A DNA stretch of 64,000 nt from Daucus carota subsp. sativus (GCF_001625215.2 NC_030384.2:27950527-28014526), one strand, 5' to 3'; counted from the first letter of the stretch, positions 11,341-22,509 are shown. The notes: a model not told the origin generated them from the sequence alone. Numbers and translations are program-made.

Positions 11341-12281
11341 GGCTTAATGACTTTTTAACCCTCGAAGTATGTGTGGAAGTTCCGATGTGGCCTCGAAGTT
11401 TAAAGTCGTTCGATTCAACCCTCCAAGTTTTCCGAATGTACCTTTTAGCCCTTATGGCGTATACCGGTATATAACGGGGTGGACAAAGTTGACATTTCAC
11501 ACGTGAGGGTTAAAAGGGGCATTAAACATCAAGTGTTAAAAGGAACATCTAATGTATCCTTTAGGGGTTAAAAGGAACGAGATGTATACTTTAGGGGTTA
11601 AAAGGTATGCCCAAACTAGGGGTGTGCATGGTGCGGTTTGGTGCGGTTCCGGATATTAACCGTTACCAAACCGATGAATGCGGTTCGGTTCGGTTAATCA
11701 TCATTAACTGTAACCACACCAATTAAAATGGTTTTTCGGTTGCGGTTAACCATTAGTCGGTTGCGGTTTTTTTTTCGGTTTTTCCACTATTATTTGCTAC
11801 TCTTGTGCATAATGATTTTTTTAAAAAAATATAAAATTTTCATGAACATGTACAATATATTTGGTTACTATTTACTATTGTTTATATATGAGGATATAGG
11901 AAACATTACATACTTTCATCTAAAAAACCTTAATACACAATAAAAACTAAAACATACATATTTTGACAAGAAATTAGATGATGTAAAGTCAATAAAATTA
12001 CCCAAAATCAACTAATCGTGAAATTCAAATAAAATGTTTTCAAAAAGTACATAAATAAAAAAAGTAGAATAGGTTTCATCATAAAATTTGATCAGCAGAT
12101 TAACAGCAGAAATATTTCTGCTTTGTGGCAAATCACAATAGCCCTAGTTTTCGATCCAGCGCTCCTCCAAATATTTGGGTGCCCGGTTATTTAAGTGACT
12201 CAACAAGTATGCAAGTATGGAAGAAGAACTTCCATTTAAAATTAGATGTGAAGTTTAAAAAAGACTAAGGTGCTTTATTAC

Positions 12282-12376
<95 letters not shown>

Positions 12377-12662
12377 CAGTGCGGTTTTAGCATAAAACCG
12401 AAAATAAAACCGCACCACTAATTTCGGTTTTTTATCTCGGTTATTTTCGGTTTTATTTGTGGTTTGGTTTTTTCCGGTGTGGTTTTTCAGTTTTTTTACC
12501 CAGAATATGAATTATCAACTTTAGCCCCCGTTATATACCGTTATTTTAAAAAGGGCTAAAGGTACAATAGTGAAAATTTAAAGATTGAATCAAACGACTT
12601 TAAACATCGAGGCCGCATCGGAACATCCATCCAAACTTGGAGGGCTAAAAGGTCATTAAGCC
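11341..12662. mobile_element. Mutator-like (MULE) non-autonomous element with 9-bp duplication
   Basis: 1,322 bp, starting GGCTTAATGACTTTTTAACC and ending GGCTAAAAGGTCATTAAGCC, flanked on both sides by the 9-bp TTTTTATAA (11332-11340 and 12663-12671). A 9-bp duplication is diagnostic of Mutator elements. Subterminal blocks (cctcgaagtttaaagtcg versus cgactttaaacatcgagg) extend the inverted repeat. No transposase seen. A remnant of the same family lies at about 29080-29140. Confidence 0.85.
11626..12500. mobile_element. hAT-like element nested in the MULE, with a long (TA)n tract
   Basis: The left end TAGGGGTGTGCATGG, followed by alternating GGTGCGGTTTGG and GCGGTTAACC blocks, is a common plant hAT-MITE terminus. 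Inverse blocks (AAAACCGCACCAC, GGTTTTATTTGTGG) appear near 12380-12490. The right terminus has decayed, so the boundary is uncertain. The centre holds about 90 bp of TA dinucleotide (12286-12374). Confidence 0.5.
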
Positions 12663-12767
12663 TTTTTATAATTGCTTCTAACTTTTTTAGACAAACAGTA
12701 CGAATAAGCTGCCTCTGACTTATAGCCGAGAAGCGGGGCTTTTAAGCTGCAGCCAAACACCCCCAAT

Positions 12768-13079
12768 TAGGGTTGTTTAACGAACCGAACTGTTCGCGAA
12801 CAAGCTCGAGCTCGGCTCGTTAAGAGCTCGTTCGGCTCGGCTCGTTAAGTTAACGAGCTCGAGCTCGAACACAAAAAATTGTTCGTTAAGTAAACGAGCT
12901 CGAGCCGAGCTTTTAGTATGTTCGGCTCGAGCTCGGCTCGAGCTCGACTCGAGCTCGGCTCGAGCTCGACTCGAGCTCGCTCGGCTCGAGCTCGGCTCGT
13001 TAAAGCTCGAAAAAATGTAATATTTTCGGGGTTTTTTTTATAATTTATATATGTTATTGAACTCAGAATTCAACATATA

Positions 13080-13124
<45 letters not shown>

Positions 13125-13592
13125 AGTGATGTAACCAAAATTTCGGAAAATAATAATTTTATATGGTTTGCTATTTTAACAGTCAAGTAGAAGGTTAACT
13201 AGTACCGCTAACTAGTGTTTAATCCTAGTTTAGTGTTTCAATATTTTAAAAAATATTTCTTATCGATCCAACCGTATGGATGTTAACATATATACATTTT
13301 AGTGATATAAACAAAGTTTAAAAAAAATTAAAATTATTTGGTTAGCTATTTTAAGAGTCAACTAGCGGTTTGTCCTTATTTTTTTTCTGGCTCGGCTCGA
13401 CTCGATTCGACTCGGCTCGGCTTGTATTTGTTCGCGAACAAGCTCGTGTTCGGCTCGTTAGTTAACGAGCCGAGCTTGAACACAATTTTTGTTCGATAAA
13501 AAAGCTCGGCCCGGCTCGGCTCGTCAGAAAAAAATTAAAGCTCGGCTCGGTTCGGTCAAAACTCGGCTCGCCTCGGTTCGTGAACAGCCCTA
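12768..13592. mobile_element. hAT element made of CTCGGCTCGAG repeats, 8-bp duplication
   Basis: 825 bp, starting TAGGGTTGTTTAACGAACCG and ending GGTTCGTGAACAGCCCTA, flanked by CCCCCAAT on both sides (12760-12767 and 13593-13600). Both ends carry GC-rich arrays of GCTCGAGCTCGGCTCG, many self-complementary. The AT-rich middle carries a (TA)n tract at 13088-13121. Non-coding. Confidence 0.85.
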
Positions 13593-13616
13593 CCCCCAAT
13601 GTTACAATCAAAGTTA

Positions 13617-14312
13617 CCTGAAACATGTGGACAGAAATTTGTTATCTTCTACATTGACTTGAGTGGACTTCACAAATAAACAAAAACAAAATGAGGGTTC
13701 TATATTTCAAGCCATAGGCCATAGCATGCTTGCCAAGAGAATGATACACCAGAAACTAGCTTCTATCTGATCTCACACGTTACTCCGCTCACATCGTCTA
13801 TGAAACTAACAGGTAAAACTTCGAATTTAAACTTTCACACTTGCGTTTATAAGTTTTATGTTTGAAATATGAGCAAGTGCTAACTACATTTAAGCCTTGT
13901 TCTTAAGTTGTCCTCAAATTTATACATTTTTGCAGGATCAGTTTTATTAGTATATTGCATATGTGTTTGCTAATGTATGTGATAATTTGCATTTTTTAAA
14001 GTTATGGTACACGATCCGTTTTTGAACAGAACTTAGAACGTGCAAAATGCAATTACCTCTTTAAAATCTTACTTATAAATTAAATTTACATGTACTAAAT
14101 TATAATAGCTAAATGTGGTTATAATTTGTAGTCTAGGTAGATAACTTTGATCATTTCTAAATTATCCTTTTTTTTTTGCTTCATTTGACGTAATAAATAA
14201 ATTATATGAGCCCCATTAGATAGCCAAGTGATGGTTTATACTCTGTTATCCTAGACATGTAAATAGACAAAACAAAATTCAAATAAAACTTTAATATATA
14301 AAATTTTATGCA
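13617..14312 (+). promoter_or_regulatory. Leader exon and intron of the hAT-disrupted DUF247 copy; acceptor lost
   Basis: This block parallels 17433-18285 almost base for base (acctgaaacatgtgg, aaatgagggttctat, ggatcagttttattagtata). The leader exon ends in ACTAACAG before GTAAAACT at 13813. The acceptor, which reads TTTATGCAG in the intact paralog, reads TTTATGCAA at 14307-14313, so the essential AG is gone. Confidence 0.6.
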
Positions 14313-14319
14313 ATGAGAG

Positions 14320-14838
14320 ATGGAGCCAACACCCGATTTACAAGTGACGATTACAAGTTACAACCTCAAATGATGAAGACTGGATTCATTTAATTGATAC
14401 TAAGCTAAGTCTAGTGAGGAGGAACCCACATGACTTGGGTAGCTGTAGAGTTCCTGCAGATACACTCCGAGCAGTAAAACCAGAAGCCTACACGCCTCAG
14501 ATGGTATCCATCGGTCCTTATCATCAGGGCGGATTTAGGAAGAGGCACGGGGGACACGTGTCCCCACTATATTTTTTTTTTTTACATTTTTTCATCATTC
14601 TAGATTTTGCAAAATTATAAAAGTGCCCCCAAAAAATTTTAAAATATATAAGTGCTTTCCGAAAATTTGCTTCGTGCCCCCCTAACATTTGTGTTCTAGA
14701 TGATCCGCCCCTGCTTATCATCGAAGCAAACCTGAGTTGCGAGCTATGGAGGAGTTTAAATGGAGATACATGTTAGATTTCATTGATAGAGTAGCAAAAA
14801 GGGATATAGGAAACATTCAAATCAATGAGTCACATGAA
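14320..14838 (+). pseudogene. DUF247 N-terminal remnant disrupted by a hAT MITE
   Basis: It starts ATGGAGCCAACACCCG at 14320 like the intact 18292 gene, and runs through LGSCRVPADTLRAVKPEAYTP and QMVSIGPYH to KWRYMLDFIDRVAKRD. Three defects are visible. There is an 8-bp insertion (AGTTACAA) near 14355 that breaks the frame by codon 13. A 189-bp hAT MITE lies in the SIGPYHR motif. After INESH, near 14838, all similarity ends and AT-rich repeat DNA follows. About two thirds of the gene, including the membrane anchor, is missing. Confidence 0.85.
14525..14713. mobile_element. 189-bp hAT MITE inside DUF247 coding sequence
   Basis: It starts CAGGGCGGATTTAGG and ends GATCCGCCCCTG, flanked by the 8-bp CTTATCAT (14517-14524 and 14714-14721). 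In intact paralogs this site reads ccttatcatcgaaacaaacc with one copy of the 8 bp, so the insertion point is certain. Confidence 0.93.
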
Positions 14839-15640
14839 CGATTCCTTTCGAGAATACATGAACGAATTCACTAAGAAGGCACTCAATTGAGTATTAATTA
14901 TAATATTATTAATTATTTAATAATTAATAATTAATAATATAATTAATTATAATATTATTAAATAATTCACATGTGTGGGGCCCACTTTCGCTGACGTGTA
15001 CAGTTGTGGGGCCCAATTTCGCTGACGTGTACAATGTGGGGCCCACTTAGCTTTTGGGCTCCCTACCCCAACGTAACAGTTGCTTTGTAACAGAAGGCTA
15101 ATGTAACACTCTGCTGACGTGTAAAGCTGGTCAGGACCACCACTGTGTCCACGTGGCACTGTGGGTCCCACCTGTGGGGTCCACCTGTCATTGTGGGACC
15201 CACTATTCTAGAGAAATTTTCAGTGGGGTCCATATGTGGGACCCACTTTTGCTGACGTGTACAGTTGTGGGGCCCGCTTTTGCTGACGTGTACAGTTGTG
15301 GGGCCCAATAAAATAATTTTTAATTAAAATATAGCATTATAGTAATGCGAAGTGTTACAACATGAATGTTCTATCGTAACACTAGGTTACTACTGCAACA
15401 CAAACACTCTAATGTAACGTTAAGGTAACATGAAATTTAACATTGATTCTTGAGTGTTATGGTAGGAACAGATAGTATGGCTACTGTAACACAAATTTGG
15501 CTTTACATTAGAAAAGAGTCTTGTTTGCCCATCTATGGTGTAGTGCAAGGTTCCGAATTTGGACCAAAAATAATGATTATCTCCCTTTAGCAAGGAATGA
15601 CAGATAATAATTTCCGATGATCGCTAGCTAAGAAGGGCTC
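14839..15640. repeat. AT palindromes and a 30-bp minisatellite with GGGGCCCA
   Basis: 14880-14965 is made of TAATTAATAATATT palindromes. From about 14970 to 15306 a unit reading roughly GCTGACGTGTACAGTTGTGGGGCCC occurs about five times, some copies damaged or rearranged. The GC content is sharply above its surroundings. No gene. It may be the inside of a transposable element whose ends I cannot place. Confidence 0.5.
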
Positions 15641-15900
15641 TGATAACATGAATGAGATCCGAGAAAGGGCTGGAAAGTATATTAAGACAGATGAAAGCGT
15701 GAGCAAATCCCAGCCAGGGACAATCCACAAATTCTAAAAAATGTGGAAACGATACGGAGTACAATGCAAAAAGCAAGTAGTCGAAGACTGGAGATGGTGT
15801 GGGATTACCGTCTAAGAAGAAAAACAGGACCGAGGTTCATGGAATATGTGAAGCTGAATGCTCCAAGGAGTCAGATCCTAATGAAATGAGAAAATTGACA
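15641..15900 (+). pseudogene. Ty3/gypsy-type gag remnant
   Basis: Reading + strand from about 15645 gives DNMNEIRERAGKYIKTDESV, the wording of plant gypsy gag proteins (RARKYI or RAEKYI plus acidic residues), followed by a frame with stops. No LTRs, primer site or polymerase are visible, so only this short remnant remains. The assignment rests on one motif. Confidence 0.4.
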
Positions 15901-15924
15901 TAGTTTGACGGCCGAAGCCTATAA

Positions 15925-16802
15925 GTTTGTTCTAATGTTTGTACAGTTTCATCGTATCAATATACTTTCTGAAACAGCTCAACTCAAGCCATCTCCAAGT
16001 TATCTACAACTTTACAAGTAAATATCTATAACACTTTGTTTTCTAATGTCGAAAAAGCATGTGTTCGTATTATTTCCCTGAATACATTAAATTTAGAGTA
16101 AATGACACATTGCACCCCTTATCTTAGGTCATTTTTTCTATATGGTCTTAAATTTATAACGTTGGCAGAATGGAACCCTTAGTTTTGAATTTTATTTTGT
16201 ATTGCAACCCTTTGGTCAAATTCCATCAAAATATTTGTTGTCGTTAGTTTTTATGATGGTAAACTTGGAAAGACATTTTCGAAGTTTCAATTTTCGCATA
16301 ACACACCCCGTAGTTTTATTATTGTGATGAATTGCAAACTAGCTACAATTTTAAATTTATCTTTTACAGGAATAACTTTAATATGAAAAATTAAATACCT
16401 ATCAATTATAAATTTGTAAGTTTGTATCTACATAATTAATAGACAAAATTCTTATAGTTACAAAGTGAGTAAAATTTTATAATCCCTCTCATTTCTTTAC
16501 CGGATTCCCCTATACTCAAGTATGTGATCATATTAATTTTAGGTTTTCCAGATTTGGGTCCATATTAGTTTATTCAGATATAAACCGATTTCAGGTATTT
16601 GAGGTCTAGATCTAAACCTCTTATATGCCAGAATAGTATTTTTTTTGTTTTTTAACCGGGTAGTTTATGATCCATGACCGAGAATATGATCCACTAATAT
16701 TAAATATCATTTTTATTTTATTATTCAAATAATTATGATTTAGTCTATATAAACATAATACTGTAAAAATATAATAATTATAAATTAAAACTTACAATTA
16801 TA

Positions 16803-16833
<31 letters not shown>

Positions 16834-17350
16834 TATTAAATACATTATAAATTAAGATAATATGCGTTATTACAGTGAATAAATCATATTTTATGAAGAT
16901 TTAAAATTAAATAAGATATTAAAATTTGATAAAATGATGACTACTTACTTACGAATGTAATGGGTTAAATATATGATTTCGAATAGAATATGAATCATGG
17001 ATCATAATCGGGTATTGGGTTAGGATCACATTACGAAAAATAATATGACAACTAATCTGAGCGGGTATAAGAGTGCTCATATCCGAGATTATATCTTATT
17101 TTGATTTAGTTTCAGAGTGAAATTTAGATCATTTACATAACAGATATCGGATATGTATTATATTTTCGAGACAAATTTAACTCAAGACACCATATAGTCC
17201 GGAACGATTTACAGCCTAAGTATCATCCAGTTCTTTTAACTTTGCACCAATGTTACATTATAAATACTTAAGAAATTTTAACTCAAATTCATGACGCCTG
17301 CACTCATTTATTGGATTATCGGTTGTGTTTCCATTTCTTGTCCAATTATT
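15925..17350 (+). pseudogene. DUF247 remnant: leader and middle fragment, no N-terminus
   Basis: The leader region 15950-16020 (gctcaactcaagccatctcc, then ctttacaagtaaatatct) matches that of the 34237 gene (34085-34135), but the donor context now reads ACAA before GTAAAT. A Mutator-like terminus (about 16100-16330) and AT-rich repeat DNA follow. At 17233-17330, ctttgcaccaatgttacatt and cctgcactcatttattggat match the middle of the 52562 gene. The layout repeats that of 9692-11100. Confidence 0.6.
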
Positions 17351-17432
17351 TTTCCAACAACAGTGACAAGTGGGAATAAATCAAGTAGACTTCTCCACAT
17401 CAAAGAATTTTCTAGCACCAATGAAAGTATGA

Positions 17433-18285
17433 AGCAATCAAAGTTACCTGAAACATGTGGGACAGGAACTCGTTATCTCTTACATTGACTAGAGTGGACT
17501 TCACAAATAAACAAAACCAAAATGAGGGTTCTATAATTGAAGCCATACCATGCTTGCCAAGAAAATGATACACCAGAAACTAGCTTCTTCTGATCTCACT
17601 CGTTACTCCGCTCAAGTCGTCTAGATAACTAACAGGTACAACTCCGATATAAAACTTTCACAGTTACGTTTATAAGTTTTATGTTTGTAGTATGAGTAAC
17701 TGCTAACTACATTTGAGCCTTGTTATTAAGTTGTACTCAAATTTATACATGTTTGCAGGATCAGTTTTATTAGTATATTGCATATGTGTTTGCTAATGTA
17801 TGTGATAATTTGCATTTTTTAAAGTTTTGGTACAAGATTCGTTTTTGAACCGAAGGTGTAAAATGCAGTTACCTCTTTAAAAGTTTACTTATAAATTAAA
17901 TTTATATGTACTAAATTATAATAGCTAAATGTGGTTATAATTTGTAGTTTAGGTAGATAACTTTGATCATTTCTAAATTATCATTTTTTTTGCTTCATTT
18001 GACATAATAAATAAATTATATGAGCACAATTGGATAGCCAAGTGATTGTTTATGCTCTGTTGTCCTAGACATGTAAATAGACAAAAAAAAACTCAAATAA
18101 AACTTTTAATATATAATCTTTTATTGAGAATTTTTTTTAAAAATATAAATTACACAATTATAATTTTATAATTTAGATAGATGGAGACTTGGAGTATGTT
18201 TTATTCACATTTTGTTGCAGCTGCTCCTGCAACAAGGATTTTACCAAATTCAGAACTTGAATAAAAACTGATGAGATTTATGCAG
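17433..18285 (+). promoter_or_regulatory. Leader exon and 650-bp 5'UTR intron of the intact DUF247 gene
   Basis: The leader exon ends at 17635 (AACTAACAG), the donor is GTACAA at 17636, and the acceptor TTTATGCAG ends at 18285, seven bases before the start codon. The layout recurs at 13617, 22510 and 1680, which supports it. The transcription start is not visible. Confidence 0.6.
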
Positions 18286-18291
18286 TGAGAA

Positions 18292-19740
18292 ATGGAGCCA
18301 ACACCCGATTTACAAGTGAAGATTACAACCTCAAATGATGAAGACTGGATTCATTTAATTGATAGTAAGCTAAGTCTAGTGAGGAGGAAACCACAGGACT
18401 TGGGTATCTGTAGAGTTCCAGATAGACTCCGAGAAGTAAAACCAGTAGCCTACACGCCTAAGATGGTATCCATTGGTCCTTATCATCGAAACAAACCTGA
18501 GTTGCGAGCTATGGAGGAGTTTAAATGGAGATACACGTTGGATTTTATTGATGGAGTAGCAGAAACAGATAGGGGAAACATTCAAATCAATGAGTCACAT
18601 GAAAACTCACCTCAAACATTGGCTTTGAAAAAGTGTTGCAAAGTTATATCAGAACTGGAAGTGGAGGCTCGCGCATTCTATGCTGAAGATATCAATCTAG
18701 ACACGTATCAGCTAGTGCAGATGTTCCTACTTGATGCTTGTTTTATACTTGAATACATGAGAAGAATCCAACTTTCAAGGGCAATTCCCTGGGCACCAGA
18801 ATCATTGGAATTGCTAGTGAGTCAGTTGACGATAATTTATTCTTTGACAGAAGATTTAATTCTACTGGAGAACCAAATTCCATACAATATTCTGCAACAG
18901 CTTTTTGACTTAATACCAAGTGCAAGGAGAATAACTGATGCAAGTGGTCAAGTGTTGTCGCTTCAAGAGCTAGCCTTTGCCTTTTTTCATGCCTTTGGGA
19001 ATATTTTGGGTAACAATATATTACCTCTTAAGAAACCCATTCAGGATGCCACCTTTACTCATTTACTAGATATGTTGTACCAAACTTGCAGCTCCACTTC
19101 TGTGATATCACCCTTGAAAATGGATAGTAGGACAAGGATCAAGTGGGGTTCGAAAAGCTGTGCTGCAGAACTTATAAAATCTGGTTTTCGAATTTCTTTA
19201 CATCCCCGTAGGGTGAGCATAGTTGACATAAAATTTGAGGAAGGGGAAATTTTTCTTCCAAGATACACCCATGATGAGTTTACTAGCTGTTTATTTAGAA
19301 ATCTCATTGCTTTGGAGCAGAGCAGAAATGGCAGACAAGTTATTACTTCATATATATTTTTTATGAGAAGTTTGCTACGTTCTGAAGAAGACTTCAATAT
19401 ACTTGAGCGGGCAGGTACAATAACAAATTTTCAAAAAAGTAAGTTTATCACTAGTGATTTTGAAAGATTGGGCATGGGAGTTATATCTGCGGACTTCATT
19501 TTTAGAGATTTATGTGAGGAGCTTAATAATTATAAAGTATCTTGGTGGAGGTGGCGCAGAGTGAAGGGATATACGACTGTGACTTGGTTTAGATGGAAAG
19601 CATCTGTCAAGGATTTGAAACGAGAATATTTCAAAAACAGGTGGAGTTTTTTGACATTCTTAGCTGCATCTTTTGTCATTCTCCTCACGGTGGCTCAGAC
19701 TTTTTATACTATTCGTGCTTATTATCCTCCCTACCACTGA
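18292..19740 (+). CDS. DUF247 (UPF0481) membrane protein, intact
   Basis: A 482-residue single-exon frame covering the whole family. An N-terminal IDSKLSLVRRK block and CRVPDRLREVKP are followed by YTPKMVSIGPYHRNKPELRA (about 60-80), QLVQMFLLDACFILEYMRR (about 140-155), ILLENQIPYNILQQLFDL and GSKSCAAELIKSGFRISLHP. Then come FRNLIALEQSRNGRQVITSY, WWRWRRVKGY and WFRWKASVKDLKREYFKNRW. A membrane segment (about 451-474) and the family ending YYPPYH close the protein. The start is the first ATG after the inferred acceptor at 18285. DUF247 proteins are plant-specific and usually anchored by this C-terminal helix; in grasses, members act at the S and Z self-incompatibility loci, but that role is not shown here. 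It is the only undamaged copy of its subgroup (4426, 14320, 23235) in the window. Confidence 0.93.
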   Translation: MEPTPDLQVKITTSNDEDWIHLIDSKLSLVRRKPQDLGICRVPDRLREVKPVAYTPKMVSIGPYHRNKPELRAMEEFKWRYTLDFIDGVAETDRGNIQINESHENSPQTLALKKCCKVISELEVEARAFYAEDINLDTYQLVQMFLLDACFILEYMRRIQLSRAIPWAPESLELLVSQLTIIYSLTEDLILLENQIPYNILQQLFDLIPSARRITDASGQVLSLQELAFAFFHAFGNILGNNILPLKKPIQDATFTHLLDMLYQTCSSTSVISPLKMDSRTRIKWGSKSCAAELIKSGFRISLHPRRVSIVDIKFEEGEIFLPRYTHDEFTSCLFRNLIALEQSRNGRQVITSYIFFMRSLLRSEEDFNILERAGTITNFQKSKFITSDFERLGMGVISADFIFRDLCEELNNYKVSWWRWRRVKGYTTVTWFRWKASVKDLKREYFKNRWSFLTFLAASFVILLTVAQTFYTIRAYYPPYH

Positions 19741-21968
19741 AAGTGTTGTAACCTTTTATCTGGGCTATTTTCTTTGGTTATGTACTTGTATTTTATAATT
19801 TTGGTTTCATAAATAATTATCTAAAAGACAAATCTTCTGTATGGTTATGGTGTTGTTCTATCTATTTTAGCTGATACAGTGTTTATGCAAGTTCTCTGAT
19901 AGTAAGTATACGATAATGAAGTCTTTGAACTTAGACATTTCAAAAACAGAACTTGAGGACTCAAATTTACTTAACTGGAAAAAGTGTTTTTAAGTTAACA
20001 TAACAACGATACAGTCATGCAGCATTAACTCATCCCTCAAGTCGATAAATGATATCAACTTCATTACTAATTTCTTCCGAGTCTCAATCGACTCACTAAA
20101 TTGATTTGATGATATCATTCACATCAGGGCCGTTAAGAAAATTAACGGAATCATTAACAGAGGGCAGCTGGCGGGTGAACTTATGCTGAGATCAGCGTAA
20201 TGTTCGTATTGAGTGTGTATATATAATTGTACGTATCTTTCTTTCTTTTTTTTGCTAAATATGTATCTTTCTTTTCCAATCAATTTTGTCTAATAAAAAA
20301 TACACGTGGCTGCTGTATCTGATTTTCCAGTTCATCTGAGTTGTGCAGGTGCGAAATTAAAGTACGAGAAAGTTTTTTTAGTGGAGGAAAAGCTTTAAGT
20401 ACTTGATGCAAAAGTGGCGAAGAAAGAAGAAAAGTTACATTTTGATATCATTAAATTAGTTTAGTGAGTCAAGTGAGACTACAATGAATTTGATAATTAA
20501 GAATACAGTTTTTATGAGTTTTCAACTAATAATTGAAGAAAAAAAAGTGAGAGTGCCTTTAAAAGCACCATCGGAGTCGGAGATGCCCTGTTACTCTCTC
20601 ATCTCTCTCTCGTCTCTTCTGTCTCTCTTTCTTGTTTAAATCGATTTACACTCACACTAACTTATCTCCTCTGTTCAATTAGTGATTATAAAGGCTTTTG
20701 TAGCTTCTTTAGGGTTTAAAGGTAGATGAAGGGTTCGATTCAAGCTGTTGTTTGATGCACAAATTCCTTAATTTTGTGCAGGTTCAAGTGTTGGTCGAAG
20801 GTCAAAGCTCTTAGTTCGATCGCATCTGTTGTTTCAAGATTCAGTTAAGGGAGTGCTTTGTTCAATTAAGCTAATTTTGCAGCTCATTAATTTTTGGGTT
20901 ATATGGATATTGGGAAAATTAAATTACAGGTCGCTGAACTATTGACGTTTTATTGTCTAGGTCTCTGAACTAAAGATTCCGTATTTCAAGTCACTTAACT
21001 TTTCTATTTTCTGATCTAAATCCTTCCGTTAAAAAAATTCTAACAATGTTAAGTAGGGTTCTTGAGTTTCATACCGATGAAAGCAAATTTGAAGGTGTTA
21101 GTGATATCCAAATTCAACGTTCAAGTAGTCAAATTGAAGCTTGAGTCGCTGGCGACACTCATATGACATCAATTTTCAAAAATTGTGTTTAACCTCTAAA
21201 CTCCCTAATTTCAAAAACCCCATTAATTAACCTCTAAACTCCCTGATTTCGAAAACCCCATACAAACCCCCCTCCATTGCCTTCTCCGAATCACGGTACC
21301 AATCAAAATTCCTGCCCCAACAACAAAAACTGACACACGGAAACCTTATCTCATCCGACCAAATCAAAATTGGCTTCTGGGGTTTCAAGGTAAGCCCAGA
21401 TAATAAACAAACAAAAAGGTGAAATAAACAAAACAAAGGATCGTAATAGTGTGTTAATTGAGTGATGGGAAGAAATGAAAAGAATGAGTGGACAAACAAC
21501 AAAGACAGACCATGGAACGCATGCAGATTCGTATAACACTGCTTTTTGTATATACTGTAGATCTGGTTGTAATTTGTTTGAATATTACCCACATGAGCTT
21601 CCTATTACCCACTTTTCTATATTAGCATTTGGCTGTTATGCAATAATTCTTTTCTTGCTGACCATGTCATGATCCTCAAAAAGAGCTGCCAACTGGGTGG
21701 AGATGATGCTGGACGACTCATTGTTGTGAATTTAAATTTTGATTATATATTTTTATTCAGAAAAAAAATTTAAAAAATAATATTTTTAACTATTCAATCA
21801 AATCATTTAAAAGTGTGTTTCAAAAAAAAAAGAGGGAGTAAAATAATATGAAACAAAGATAGTATTTCCCCTCTCTTTGTTAGCTCTGTCAATGATTCCC
21901 AATAAAGAATTAATTCGGTCCCAGCTTAGAACATTGGTCTTCTCCTCTTCTTATTTAATTGATCAAGT
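19741..21968. other. 3' flank of the intact DUF247 gene, fold-back repeat, unassigned DNA
   Basis: 19741-20210 resembles the 3' flank of the other copies, for example 27190-27520. Blocks at 20083-20122 (gagtctcaatcgactcactaaa) and 20442-20481 (tttagtgagtcaagtgagact) are inverted repeats, so a fold-back element of about 0.4 kb lies here. 20590-20830 is CT-rich and leader-like but leads into no frame. 20935-21030 looks like a Mutator-type terminus (TTACAGGTCGCTGAAC). I see no gene. Confidence 0.4.
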
Positions 21969-22060
21969 ACCTAACACATCTTTGTCTGTATTAATCATCT
22001 GTGCAGACGCCTTGATTTGACTGTTTTTGGGAAAGGAAGACTTTAAACAAGCTTAGTACT
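21969..22060 (+). promoter_or_regulatory. Conserved upstream block of DUF247 gene, copy 1
   Basis: About 90 bp (acctaacacatctttg, catctgtgcagacgcctt, ggaagactttaaa) recurs nearly unchanged at 35599-35690, upstream of another DUF247 copy, while the DNA around it has diverged. It lies about 0.5 kb before the leader exon that ends at 22543. Conservation between paralogous promoters suggests a regulatory element or a short unnoticed exon. Confidence 0.45.
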
Positions 22061-22084
22061 GTATGCTAACAAAACTATTCCCCT

Positions 22085-22326
22085 GTGTGTGCAAGGGAAG
22101 CAAGAGCTAATTCTTGCTTCTACTTTTCTTAACCCGTTTGTATAAAGAAATAAGAACTAAGAAGTATGGTGAGAAAGAAGCTGGAAGTAGAAAATTCTGG
22201 GTTTTCTATAATTTCTACTTCTTTTCCAAACACTCTAATATAAGTATTATTAATTTACTTCTCACTCTACTCCACTCTTTTATTTTAACCAACAAGTTAC
22301 TTCCTTTAACATAACCCAAACGGCCC
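22085..22326. mobile_element. MITE family A, copy 4
   Basis: It starts GTGTGTGCAAGGGAAGCAAG and ends ATAACCCAAACGGCCCT, with the family's internal order of CTTCTACTTTTCTTAACCCG and CCAAACACTC blocks. It sits between the conserved upstream block and the leader exon of the Helitron-split DUF247 gene. Confidence 0.5.
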
Positions 22327-22509
22327 TGTGAACTATAAAACTGTATATTAGGCATCAGTTCATATCATATAGAACATAGTTACAAGGTTTCATATAATTC
22401 TACAGTTTCATCAGCTTACCTATATACAACCTTGTTTACCTTGTATATGTTCATATAATTTTGTAAAACCTATATAGCTTCATCAGTTGATTTCATACAG
22501 CACATAATT

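Larger units (their letters stand above)
11192..12767. mobile_element. MITE family A, copy 3, expanded by nested insertions
   Basis: It starts GAGTCGTTTGGGTGAAC after CACCAATG and ends AGCCAAACACCCCC before AATG. The related segment at 17415-17440 reads AGCACCAATGAAAGTATGAAGCAATCAAAG with nothing inserted. Its interior resembles family A (aagaagtgacttcttgc, gaagtggagtggaagt), but 1.3 kb of Mutator-like DNA sits inside. The exact right edge is blurred by the hAT element that landed there. Confidence 0.55.

Noticed and set aside
21227..21592. 121-residue minus-strand frame
   Set aside because: Low-complexity, no domain, and in DNA that resembles transposon remnants.
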